Positions 24,592 to 34,700 of a DNA stretch of 64,000 nucleotides are shown here, piece by piece. The notes under the pieces are model-generated. The model was not told where the DNA came from. It searched no databases and saw nothing but the letters and a program-made list of their open reading frames with translations. The stretch's first letter is position 1; each line of letters begins with the position of its first letter. The stretch is from Volvox africanus. Lineage: Eukaryota; Chlorophyta; Chlorophyceae; Chlamydomonadales; Volvocaceae. The DNA is taken from positions 1,219,001 to 1,283,000 of the forward strand of contig BSDZ01000022.1 of the NCBI GenBank assembly GCA_030268105.1, given 5' to 3'. Position numbers and translations under genes: made by a program.

Positions 24592-27500
24592 AGATACACA
24601 GACACAGACACATACACACGCAGGGATCCCCCGGGTTAGCGGAGACGGGAGGGAGACCACGGCTTAAATACGCATCTAAGCATTTAGATAGCATGCCTTT
24701 TTAAGACATCCGTTAAATGCCCTCTTGGCCGAAGCCTCAAGCGCAGTTTGCGTTTAAAGATTTGATGATTCACGTATTTCTGCAATTCACACTACGTATC
24801 GCATTTCGCTGCGTTCTTCATCGATCAGAGAGCCAAGATATCCGTTGTTGAGAGTTGTCCACATGGAGGAGGAGGAGGAGGTGTACATACATATGTATGA
24901 TATATATACATGATGTACACATCCGATATCTAGACCGAGAGCAAGACCGTCTTGTGTTTTTATTTTATTACCATATCAAGGAATGATGCACAGACCGGTG
25001 CACCCTCGGCTAACGAGAGGGTGGTAGCAGCGGTTCAGATGAAGAGCAGCAGGGAGGGGCCGAGGGGGGAACCCTCAGCGATGGACTCGAATATGCGACA
25101 TGCGACATGCGAATGAATCCATCTAAGACATGTAAGACCGGATCTGGATCTATCTGGATCCAATGCGACTGAATCCTCATTCCATTCAAGTAGTACTGAA
25201 CTCCACCCCACTTGGTAAGGGGATCGTCATTTGAGACAAGGATGGCAAGGAGTGCTGTGTGTATGTGTATCGGGGGGTGGGGAGTGGTGGGTGTCGTGGG
25301 TGGGGGGGGAGGGTTGGGCATCGCACCTAAACGCCAGAAAGTTGTCGCTCTCCTCCACTGCCACCAGCCTCGTCTCGCCCCCCGAGTACTCCCAACGGCC
25401 TGGGGAGGGAGAGGACGAGCACGTACAGGTAGAGGTAGAGTTGGGATTGCCGGTGGCGGTGAAATGTGTGTACGGTTCTCGGCTTGTTAGTTGGGTGATG
25501 CGAGGAGGCGAAACAGGCCTCACCCGCTGGCCCACAGGCCGGCATGCATGCAGCAGGTTTCTCCCATCCCCTTGAGTGGGGGGTGGGGTTATTTCCTGCC
25601 TGCCTCAGCTCTCCGGAGTCAGTCCTTAGTTGATTCGGCAGATTCCGCTGGATGCTGGTGGTGGGTGCTGAACCTGGGAAAACCACTGATTTCGGAGAAG
25701 TCGGCATGGGAGACTGGATGAGGGTGCCCCGAAACACCGGGGAAGGTAGGGACTGCCAGGTTAGTGGCCACGGGTGATGACCCCCCTATCCTACACACAA
25801 CAATTCTTGCTATTTCCTACGTCCATATTTCCATGACGTTGAGGTTAGCCGTCTTGAGCCGGCACGCATTAAATGTGCGGATGGGAACAAGAGACGGCCC
25901 TCACCCCCACCTGTGGCTCGGCATGAGCTGAAGGTGCCTCCGAAGGTCAGCAGGATCTTCACCTGCAGGGAGGGGGGCAGGGGGGGGGGACGGAAAGGGC
26001 GATGGAAGGGAAACGAAGGTAAGGGGGAGTTAACGTAACGGAGTGAACGGAGTCTGACGCTGTACGAGCACATGATAGTACGGCACATGCAAGAGCAGTA
26101 AACGCAACAAAACGCTTTTTGTTAGGGTGAATCACTTACCATGCGTGATTGGTGCCGCCATGATGACGTGGCGCTGCCGCCACCGACTGCTGGAGCTGAC
26201 GTGGCGCCGCCGCTGACGGCAACATCCGACGGCGGCAGCAGAAAATGTCCGCCGCCAATGGCGCTGATGCCACCGGACCCGAAGGCAGGAAGTAGCAACG
26301 GCGACTCCCCAAGCCGCGGGGCGGCCAGGGCCGCCTGCAGCACAGCTGCGTCCGCCGCTGTCGGAGCGGCGGTGGCGGCCGTGGTGGCGGCGGCAAGGGA
26401 TTGCCTAAATTGCGCTACAAGTTGTTGCAACTGCCAATGCGCCTGGGTCGCCTGTAGCAGCTGCTGCTGCTGCTGTATTTGCTGCTGCGGTACGGAGAGG
26501 GAGGGAGAGGGGAAGGGTTTGACCAATCCAAGAACTCCCCCGCACCTCCTCCTACCTACACCCCCAGCTAGCTGCCACCACCACGACATGAATACGTACG
26601 GCGGCATTATTAATCTCATAAACACACACACCAGTCCTCCACCTCACCTCGCTCTCCCCGGGGACCACAGAACCGGGGCCAAACGCTGAGGAACATGCGC
26701 CCTGCGCTCCCGTCGACGTAAACGCGGTGGCGGCGCTCGGTAGCAGCCCCTCAATCCGGCTGCCGACGCCAGCGGCGACGATGCTGTCACTGGCGAACGT
26801 TTTCTGGCCCATGGACTGCATAAGGATACGCTGCTGCTGCTGCTGCTGCGGCGGCGGTGGCGGCGGCTGCATGGCCTGCATTGCAGCCTGTCGCTGTTGG
26901 ACATTCTGCTGCTGCTGCTGCTGCTGCTGCTGCGCGTGAAGTTGCTGCGCCGCTAGCACCTGTTGCCAGTGCGCCAGCGCCGCCGCCTGCGCCTGCTGCT
27001 GTCCCTGTTGCCGCTGACTGGCCTGCTGTAACGCGATGGCCGCAGCGGTTGGCGGAACCACAAGGGGCCCGGCGGCGGCGGCGGCGGCGGACATCGTAGA
27101 TAGCGGTACTGAAGTTACGGCACCGCCCCACGGGCAGTCTCCGCCGGGCTGATGTAGTATGGCGGATGTCGTCGCCAGAAGCCCGCTGGCGGGAGTTACG
27201 ATGGTCGTACGGCGGGGAAGGACGGCGCCTGGTAGCGCAGCCACCGCCGTCGGCACTGCCGCCAGCGCCAACGGCGCCGCAGGCCCCGCCGCCAGCTGCG
27301 GCGCTGATAGGCCTGACAGCCCAGCTCTTGTTCCGATGGGTGCGGCCAGCAGCGCCCCTCCAGGTGCACTGCCGGCGATACATGTCGTCCCCGTCATCCT
27401 CGACGGCGGCAGTCCGGTCGCAAGGACAGCAGTGCCACCTGCAGGGGCAACTTGCTCGTACGGCTGCCGAGCAGCGACGGCGGCTGCAGACGCTGGCGCT

Positions 27501-29595
27501 GTGATCAGACCTGGCATAGGCGGTGTCAGCAGGGGAGGGGGGGACGTTGTCGAGCTACTGGCCGGGAGGACTACTGTACTGGCAGCGGAGGCGCCCGCGG
27601 CGGCGGTTGTAGCAGTAGGAACGAAGGGCTGGCTTGCAACCCCAGTTGCAGCACCCAAGAAAACAGGAAGCAGACGAGCTGCTGTCGGCTTTGTAGTTGT
27701 GGAGGCGAGGACGGCAGTAGCTGGTAGGGCGGGCGTAGCTGTAGCGGTTGTTGCAGCGGAGGCACTACCTGACGGCTGCGACATCGGCCTCGAAAGTATC
27801 ACCCGCGGCGCAGCGGCGCTGGCAGCAGCTATGGCTGCAGGTACGGCAGCCGTAGCAGCAGTCGGGACATTTACTTGCGCCGAAGGCCCCAGAGCCGTCC
27901 CCGGCATGGTTGTAGCAAGTTCAGCTGGTAGAGATGGCGGTACCGGTACCGGTATCGCAGCGGCGTGTTGGGCGATTGTCGGTATGAGGGTGACGGCGGC
28001 TTTCGGTGCAGTGGCGTCGCTGACGCCGGCAACCTTTTCCATCGGTTGAGGAACTTGAGGCTGCAGCGGCACATCGGGAGTAGCTGCTGCTACTGCCGAT
28101 CCGGCTAGCCCTGACGTAGCGTCAAGCACTATAAGCTGCGGTGGCGGGCGCGGTTGCTGCTCACACGACTGTTGTTGTGGGCCTTGTGGAGGTAGTTGTG
28201 ATGACGGAACAGGCCCCGATCCTGGTCCTTGCGGTGGCGGCGGCGGTGCCGGTGGCGGCGATGATGTTGCACTGCCCGCCGCCGGCCTGCCGCCGGCGGT
28301 CAGCGTCGCCATCACGTTTCCGTCAATCGTGAGACGCATCTCGCCGTGGATGTGACCCACCAGGGCACCCGTAATAACGCCGGGTGCTTGATCCTGTGGC
28401 GGCGGCAGCGGCGGCTGATATGGCTGCATAAAAGGTGCCCCATATTGTTGCTGTTGTTGCAGCGGCGGCGGCTGTTGCTGTCCCGGTACAGGCTGCCCGG
28501 TTGACAGTGTAGGCTGCGGATGCTCCCATGGCTGGCGCAGCTGGGGCGGCGGCGGTGTCAACGGCGGGACATGGAATGGCCCGGCGGGTGTGAGTTCACG
28601 AGAAACCGCGCCGCTGGCCGTGCTGACAGCGGGTTGTGCCGCCGCTGCCGCTGCCGCCAGGGTGGTCAGTTGGGCGCCGCTGCCGCTGCCGAAAGGTGCG
28701 TTTGCTGACGTACGTGCGGTGTTACCGTCGAACGCCGGTACGATTGCTGGAGTAGCTTCAGGAACTGGCGTGAGCGGCGGGCTGTGAAGCAATGCCGGTT
28801 GTGGATGTGACTGCTGTTGCGCCGGCGGCGGCGGTGGCGGCGTCTGTGGCGGAGGTTGCGGTTGCTGTGAACGCAACAGCTGTAACGCGGACGGCAGCAG
28901 CGGTATGGCGGATGGCGAGGCCGCCGTGGACAAATCTGCCATAGCCGGCGCCGCAGCCCTCATCGTCACCAACGAAGCCATTGCTGGAACCGCGGTAGGA
29001 GCGGTGGGGATGGTTGAAATCGGTGCGATGGAACTTCCAGGACGTTGCAAGACAGAGGAACCAGTCTGGACGGGGCGGAACGAAAGGAATACAAACTAAG
29101 GTTGGCCCAAACTAGGAAACAAGATCATATATGCTTATCCTATTCAGGAGCCCTTCCCAAAGGAGAAGAGGGCTCCTGGACCTTTTTCTATGTTAAACTT
29201 ACCAGCCAATGACTTGCGACGCCTTCAGGACTGAAGTACCTGTGCGACGCTTGAGCGCCCAACTGACTACTACAACCGCCAAACGCAGTCTGCATCGTCG
29301 TCTGCTGCTGCTGCACTGCTGGCAGTTGTTTCGTCTCCGTCTGCATGTACTCTTGCTGCTGTGACAGCCCGCTTAACATTGAAGCAGCAGAACCAGCAGG
29401 CGGGAACGCAACTGCGTGTGGCTGCGGCTGGGGTTGGGACGCTGAAAGGAAGGGCGACGAGAGCATGCCGGATCCTTCCTGCTGTGGCGTCACATCAGAA
29501 GATTTTCTGCTGGCCGCTGCGCTTCTGTTATGAGCCTGCGGATGTTCGTGTTGGAAATGTTGCTGCAATGCGGTCTGATGATGCTGTGAGGACAT
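12135..29595 (-). CDS. Raf-like PB1-domain protein kinase, predicted pseudokinase
   Basis: Modelled from GT-AG sites and phase as a ~2,710-residue protein. Exons (5' to 3' on the minus strand): 29595-29203, 29065-26648, 26484-26140, 25962-25911, 25399-25327, 23683-23579, 22670-22411, 21858-21659, 20085-19982, 19360-18610, 18333-16994, 16526-15220, 14432-14385, 14242-14147, 13832-13485, 12980-12851, 12301-12135 (TAA 12137-12135). The order low-complexity N-terminus, PB1, C-terminal TKL kinase matches plant B-group Raf-like MAPKKKs. P-loop ([10 protein letters not shown]), VAVK lysine, DFG and APE are present, but the HRD motif reads HLN. Two junctions do not fit in phase (25327 to 23683 and 15220 to 14432), so a small exon is probably missing at each. 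The start ATG at 29595 is the first good one in its exon, but an upstream exon is possible, since TTGCGCAG/GGAG just before it is a plausible acceptor. The role is presumably cytosolic signalling; no substrate can be named. Confidence 0.85.
14255..14296 (+). repeat. GGGGT/GGTGA pentamer tract in kinase intron
   Basis: Tandem G-rich pentamers on the plus strand, just upstream (gene sense) of the acceptor at 14243. On the transcribed sense it is a long pyrimidine-rich tract and could serve as the polypyrimidine tract of that intron. Confidence 0.7.
23952..24122. repeat. (TA)n/(TG)n microsatellite in kinase intron
   Basis: About 64 bases of pure TA are followed by TG repeats, three copies of an ACGTAATAT-like unit and a second TA/TG run. 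It lies in the intron between the PB1 exons at 25327 and 23683. Such tracts often vary in length between individuals and are prone to assembly error. Confidence 0.95.
24360..24620. repeat. (CA)n compound microsatellite in kinase intron
   Basis: About 260 bases of CA dinucleotides punctuated by CAGA and ACAGATACACAGA blocks that recur in the same order several times, indicating block duplication as well as dinucleotide slippage. Long translations of this tract in several frames are artefacts. Confidence 0.95.
24717..24856 (-). rRNA. 5.8S rRNA relic inside a kinase intron
   Basis: Read on the minus strand from 24856 the sequence starts AACTCTCAACAACGGATATC and contains TTGGCTCT, GATGAAGAACGCAGCGAAAT, GCGATACGTAGTGTGAATTG and GAGGCTTCGGCCAAGAG, the hallmark blocks of eukaryotic 5.8S rRNA in the correct order. 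Differences from the conserved sequence include CTCTGATCGATG where CTCGCATCGATG is expected and TTTAAACGC for TTTGAACGC. Similarity fades after GGGCAT at 24717. No 18S, 28S or clear ITS is next to it. It is therefore an isolated pseudogene-like insertion, in the same orientation as the host kinase gene. Confidence 0.9.
25624..25799 (+). repeat. ~176 bp dispersed repeat, copy A (kinase intron)
   Basis: From CCTTAGTTGATTCGGCAGAT to the CCTATCCTACACACA end this stretch is almost base-for-base identical to 45037-45213; the visible differences are GGGGAAGG versus GGGTAAGG and one extra T in the other copy. It lies in the intron between the two first PB1 exons. No reading frame spans it and no terminal repeats are obvious. 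Confidence 0.92.
26140..29595 (-). other. Kinase gene N-terminal Q/P/A-rich exons
   Basis: Three phase-0 exons (29595-29203, 29065-26648, 26484-26140) encode about 1,050 residues with no recognisable fold: His/Gln-rich start ([16 protein letters not shown]), then long Ala, Pro, Gln and Thr runs, including glutamine stretches encoded by CTG-type trinucleotide runs on the plus strand near 26830-26935 and 26461-26490. The 806-codon middle exon is open throughout, which supports its being coding despite low complexity. Such regions are common in volvocine proteins and are presumably disordered. The intron between the first two exons holds a small hairpin (CAGGAGCCC/GGGCTCCTG). Confidence 0.75.
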
Positions 29596-31467
29596 CTCCC
29601 TGCGCAAAATAGGGCACGGAAGGTGCGGAGCAAGAAAGGTTCATGAGCGTAGCAAGTACCATTTACACAAAACTCCATCTAATTTACGATCGAAGAAAGC
29701 ATTACAGCAGCCTTTGTTAGGTAAATAGTTTTCGAGGAATATATGAGCACCGGTAATCTAATATCGGATGGAATACGCCGCAGCACAGAGCGCTGACCCT
29801 GATGATTGCGAGACATGCATGGTTCGTTCTAAGTTTCGGCTTGCGAAATAATTCCTCTTACATTCATATGCGCTGAGTGAGGTCCTTATACGTATACGAT
29901 AACGACGTCCTGTCTATTTGCCTTTAGGGCGGCCGCCTTAAGGGCGGCTGCCTGTGTGCCGGCCAACACAGGCCATCTTTGGACTGCCGTGCCGTACGTG
30001 CCACCGCATAAGTAGTACCAGTGCTAATGTGGAACAAAAATTCGCTCTGCTGTAATGCCCCCGAATACATGATCCATTACCACCCAGAGATATGATTGAA
30101 ACTTGCTTCTTGCAAATCCATGCATGTATTGAAAATCCTGTTCCGCAACCCATAATTAGGGATTAGGATTATCGCCGATTACGCAGGAGGATGCAGGGGG
30201 CTGATCACCGTGATCACCTGCTTGACTGACTCCCGTTGTCTGAAGACGCGCACATTTGCCCTCGCACATCCGCGCTCGGGTCTTACTGACCCGCGGGTCA
30301 CACATAACTCCGGTAGCTTATATTCCTTTCCATTGCTGGATCATGATAATGCCTCCCAGGTCCTTTGAATTTGAGAGTTTTGGAAGCTTGTGAAAAAACA
30401 CGTATTAAATAATACGATACTGCTCGCCGCGCTGGCAGCTTGTTTTGATGTACGGAGGATAACCCAGATCGATGGCGGCGGCTCGTCCCGGTCGAAGCCT
30501 GTTGGGACGAGCCGCCGCCATCGATACAAAACAAAACAAAAGAAGATCGGCGAATTCAGGAGCGTCTACTACGACCTCTGTGGCGCGGGTATCGCTCGGG
30601 TACGTCGCAGCCGGCAGGTGCCGCCCAATATCGATTGAAAAAACCGAACCATGGTAAAAACGCAAGCTTACAGGGTGAAATCGCTGCTCTGAAAGAAATT
30701 TTTTTGTTTAGGTTAAATTTTGTGTAAAATTAGTGACCACGTACATATGACTACCACGATTCCCCACACGCCCCTTATTCCCCACATAATAGACTGGGGC
30801 CCCGCGTTGCTCCATACAGCATCAAGCTCGTTATTTCAGAAGCGTGTAAACGTTTCGCGCCTCGTGTAGCTCATTTTAAATACCCTGTGGTGTATCGCAA
30901 CCTTGGCAACTCGGCACGACGACCTGCCTTCGTAAAGCCTTCTCCCTCCACGTGTCATTCTGTCCTCCCCACTTGCTCGCCAAGGCGGAACCCGGCAATA
31001 CCGCGCACACAAAAGCTATCAAGCCGTTAGCCATTCAGGTCCGCAGGCAAAATCGTGTACATAAGGAAACCTGCCTCTGCTGCGTCACCATTGCCAACAC
31101 ACCATGAACGACACCAAGGCTGCTTGCAAGTCCTGCTTGCAGCCCCCACCGCCGCCATCATCCCTACCACCGCTGCTGTTGCTGCTTGCCGTTGGATGCT
31201 GCTCCTCGAACATCTCGTGTAAAAAAGCAGGAAAGCCCACCACGTACTGCTCAGCCACCAATAACTCACTCGTATGCTTGGAGATGGAAAGAAAATCCCC
31301 AGCTTTGATAAGTTGCCTAACGTTTTACAGCACGCACAATGCTCTCAATGTACGGCAGCGACGCCGTGCATACACACCACAAATACTCGAGTGCATTCGG
31401 GGAGAGATGCTCCCCGTGCCTTCTCCCTCCTCACCGTTATAACCAATTACCACCGCGCCGTTACGGA
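29596..31467. other. Intergenic region between TSN and the kinase gene
   Basis: No coding domain is recognised. It presumably contains the promoter and 5' untranslated region of the kinase gene (its high-coordinate end) and sequence beyond the TSN poly(A) site. It holds one long perfect hairpin (30468-30525). Several short open frames are present but none has a recognisable motif. Confidence 0.5.
30468..30525. repeat. Perfect 22 bp inverted repeat with 14-base loop
   Basis: The arm ATCGATGGCGGCGGCTCGTC (plus CC) at 30468-30489 is exactly complementary to 30504-30525, separated by a 14-base loop. The arms are GC-rich and sit in an otherwise AT-richer intergenic region. It could be a foldback mobile element remnant or a hairpin RNA source; the sequence alone does not decide. 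Confidence 0.9.
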
Positions 31468-31472
31468 TTACA
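31468..31472 (-). promoter_or_regulatory. Candidate TGTAA polyadenylation signal of the TSN gene
   Basis: Reads TGTAA on the minus strand, about 306 bases past the TSN stop codon. TGTAA is the usual poly(A) signal of volvocine algae. Its position is plausible for a 3' UTR, but the pentamer is short and could occur by chance. Confidence 0.4.
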
Positions 31473-31566
31473 CAGGGCGTAACAAGTCCCGGTCACGGCA
31501 ACCCCGGCATCTACAAATTCTGTATCTTTCATCGCGGGCACCATTGCCTTTCTAACAACCCTGTTT

Positions 31567-31627
31567 GAGAAGGCCTCCGCCTCCGCCTCCGCCTCCGCCT
31601 CCGCCTCCGCCTCCGCCTCCGCCTCCG
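31567..31627. repeat. (CCTCCG)n hexanucleotide repeat in the TSN 3' UTR
   Basis: About ten tandem CCTCCG units in the presumed 3' untranslated region of the minus-strand TSN gene; the transcript would carry CGGAGG repeats. The Pro-rich or Glu/Ala-rich translations of this tract are not considered coding. Confidence 0.9.
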
Positions 31628-31777
31628 CAGGGATCCGTCCACATCGAGAGCATAATTTCTTCTCCGTTTCGCAGTTTTCTAACGAACTGCCACCGGCAAC
31701 AGCTGCTATTTCCACCGCTGGAACTGCTGCTAGTAGTACTTAAACACTGTGGCTACATGTCTGCCTACAAGTACTCC

Positions 31778-34700
31778 TCATCGTCGGCCGCCCCGCGGCG
31801 CACCCCCGAAGCGGCCCCCACCCGCGGCCTGCTCCTCATCGTCCGAGTCGCCTGGGTCTCCGTACATGAACATGCCGCGGTGGTTCTTACGGGCCTCATC
31901 CTCATATTCCTGCATGGCCTGCAGAGCGGAAGGACGGAGGGGGAGGGGAAAAGGGTGGCAAAAAGGCAATTATTGAAGCTGGAGGGCGGAAGAGGATGTG
32001 CCGCAGTTTGGTAAGGGAGAGAATCAGAAAGGACCCTGTGGTAGTAGGGGTAACATCCCGTGTCCCTCCTCACGGTACTTAGTAGGTTGTATCGACGTGC
32101 CGCAGCAGGGACCCAAGTGAGTGAAAAACCCGTCGTGCGTCGGTCCGTCCGTCAGTCGAACTAATGCAGAGATCCGCCAGTTCGCCCGCCCAGAGCCCCA
32201 ACGGCAACTGACCCCAGGTCTTGACCTCTGGGGGCTGTCTCCCCTCTTTACGCTTCTTCATCAGGAATGCCAGAATGCTCCCTGCCCTTCCTCCCCTCTC
32301 CCATTGGTCCGTGAGATGCCCCCTACCACTCCTTTCCCTGGCTCCCTTCGAGACGACATGTGTTAGGCGGTAACCTTATGCAATTCCACTGTGGTGAGTC
32401 CTGTGCTGACTCAATCCTGATAAATGCATGTACACATGGGGAGGAGGTCCCTCGGCCTCTCGCTCCTCACCTGGATAGCCTCGCGGGCCGCCGGGTCCTT
32501 GACTTTGCGAAGCTTTGGCAGGCGGGCCATGCCGGCTGCGGGGATGGAGAAAGGCAGTCGCTAACGAACAGCAGTAGGTATTCTAGCTTTGTGCATGTGT
32601 ACGTATTTAGGGGTTGGGAGAGGGGTTCGGGCTGGGAGGGAAGGCAGCTGGGAGGGCGCAGGGGGCGTCATGGACTCCTGGGAAGCCACGGATCCATGGG
32701 TCGCTGGAACCTTCTCATGAGTGTCCGAGGCCGTACGAGGAGCAATTGACCCAAACACGCTTCCTTCCTCGCAATCTCTACATGTACCTGTCGTGACCAG
32801 ACCAGGACCCGGCCCTACCGACATCCGTACAGTTGATGTGCCTGCTCCTATCCTCAATTGCCTATGACTGTCTGACTCCGTTCTCGAATTATTATTTGTA
32901 TCCTATTGTTTTCGTACAGCCCCTTCTTCGAACAGTCGTGGGGATGTGTCTATTCTTTGTTTCCCACTTCCTGCCCCGGGGATTTCCTGCGTTTACCCCA
33001 TTTCCTCACCCCCCCCGTGTGTTTTGTGCGCTCTTACACACACAACCTTTTCCCCATCCGCCGCACCTAGCAGCATCTCCACCGCGATGTTGGTCTTCGT
33101 CTCTGGCTCCACCACTACGGCAGTGACTTTGCCGTTACGCTGCTTGGGGTGCTTCGCCTTGGGGTCGGCACGATCACGAGAAACCTGTCGGGGAGCCCCG
33201 GGGGTGCCGGGGAAAAGGTCGCGGGGAGGGTCCCGTGAATATGCAAATTGATAATAATGATCGTTGTGGTGGTAGTGTTGGTAGTAGGATAATAATCGGG
33301 GATCGTAACGTACAAGAAAGGGGATCAGACAGACTGATCGTGACTCGTAACAGCCGTGGTGCTTTTCCCAGACCTCCCGAGTCGGGCTATCCGCCCTCTC
33401 CCGTTACCCACATCCCCACGCATCTCCTCACCCCTCCCGTCCCGTCCCTCACCACATGCGCCAAGAAGGGCTTCCCACCGTCCAGCAGCGTTGCCAGATA
33501 AGCCCTCGCATCCGCCGACCAGTCGCTGCCTGCCTCAGGAACCTTGATGTGGGCCAGAGCGCAGGGGATGGCTTGTGGGGGCACCGCTGACAGCGCCGCA
33601 TCGATGGTGCGGACCTGCACGATGATGGCAATTCGGGTTGGCAATTTGGGTACGAGGAAGGGGGAAGGGGAGGGGGCCACCGGCACCGGCGCCGGCAGGC
33701 CAAGGGAGGGATTAACCCTTACAACCTCAGAATACAATCCATATAGGGGAGAGTGGTCAGAACCAAAAGTATGCGATATGCAGAGCTTGTGAGGTGGGTT
33801 CCTGACAAGATGAACGCGTGGAAGGTTAACAGTCGCAAAATCCGCAACTACCCTGTTTTTGGTATATATATTTATAATTTCCCTTGTATCCTAATAAGCT
33901 TCCCTCTTAATGCGTAAGCGACGCAAACACGCACCTTGTTGCTAGCTACACGCTCACGGTTGCCGTAATCGATGAAGTACATGTCGTACATGGGTTCGGA
34001 GCGGTTTACTCGCTCCACATAAGCTCGGTACCAGCACTGGTCCAGAGAGAACTGCAGTGGTGGTTGGTGGGCGGGAGGAAGGGGGGAGGTGGGGCCCGGG
34101 ATGGAATGAGGGTGGACGTTTCTGCGTGCGAGCTTGCGTGCGTTCACGTGTCGCTGGGAAGAAAACACACTTCAGTGTGCTCGCACCCACCTATCCCTCT
34201 CTCACTCTCGTTCTCATACGGTTTAGTACATCAACAGAGGTAACATTGACCTGACCTTGAGCTTAAGGCGGGTGCGTGGAGGCCTGCACTATGGCGTACT
34301 GATGTCGCTACCAATATAAACCGCTCAATTCATGATGTGGTGTACACACACTCCCATTCACCAACCCACCCCTCGTACCAACCTATCCTCACCCAGCCCA
34401 CGTGGCACACAAAGAAACCCTTACTCCCTACCTGGGCTAGGCACAGCTCCCCCGTCTTCAACTCCGGCGGAATGGGAGGCTTCTCCGCAAGCGACACTGC
34501 GGACAGCTGTTCCGCCAGCCAGGCCACCCGGGGCTCTCCCACCGCCTTGATCCATTTAAAAGGAGGGAAAGGGGCGGGGGGGGAACCATTCAGCAGGGTT
34601 TTGCGTTAGGAAAACATACAAAAGCAAGCGTTTTCACAGCGTTTTCACAAACCCCATGAAGATCAAGATTAGGAAACGGGGCGTAAGTGTCCACAGCGGG

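Larger units (their letters stand above)
23579..25962 (-). other. PB1 domain exons of the kinase gene
   Basis: Exon 25962-25911 reads [17 protein letters not shown], continues in phase into 25399-25327 ([20 protein letters not shown], then FLAF), and 23683-23579 gives [20 protein letters not shown] followed by an acidic/aromatic helix (WEELHEF). This is the PB1 fold: a basic strand with conserved lysine and the GGETRLV strand, then the OPCA-like acidic end. PB1 domains mediate head-to-tail homo- and heterodimerisation. The segment between FLAF and ASIRYE is shorter than usual and out of phase, so a small exon in the 1.6 kb repeat-filled intron is likely missed. Confidence 0.8.

Noticed and set aside
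31104..31442. 112-codon plus-strand frame with a Pro/Leu/Cys-rich signal-like start
   Set aside because: It lies mostly just beyond the likely poly(A) site of the minus-strand TSN gene and shows no conserved features.
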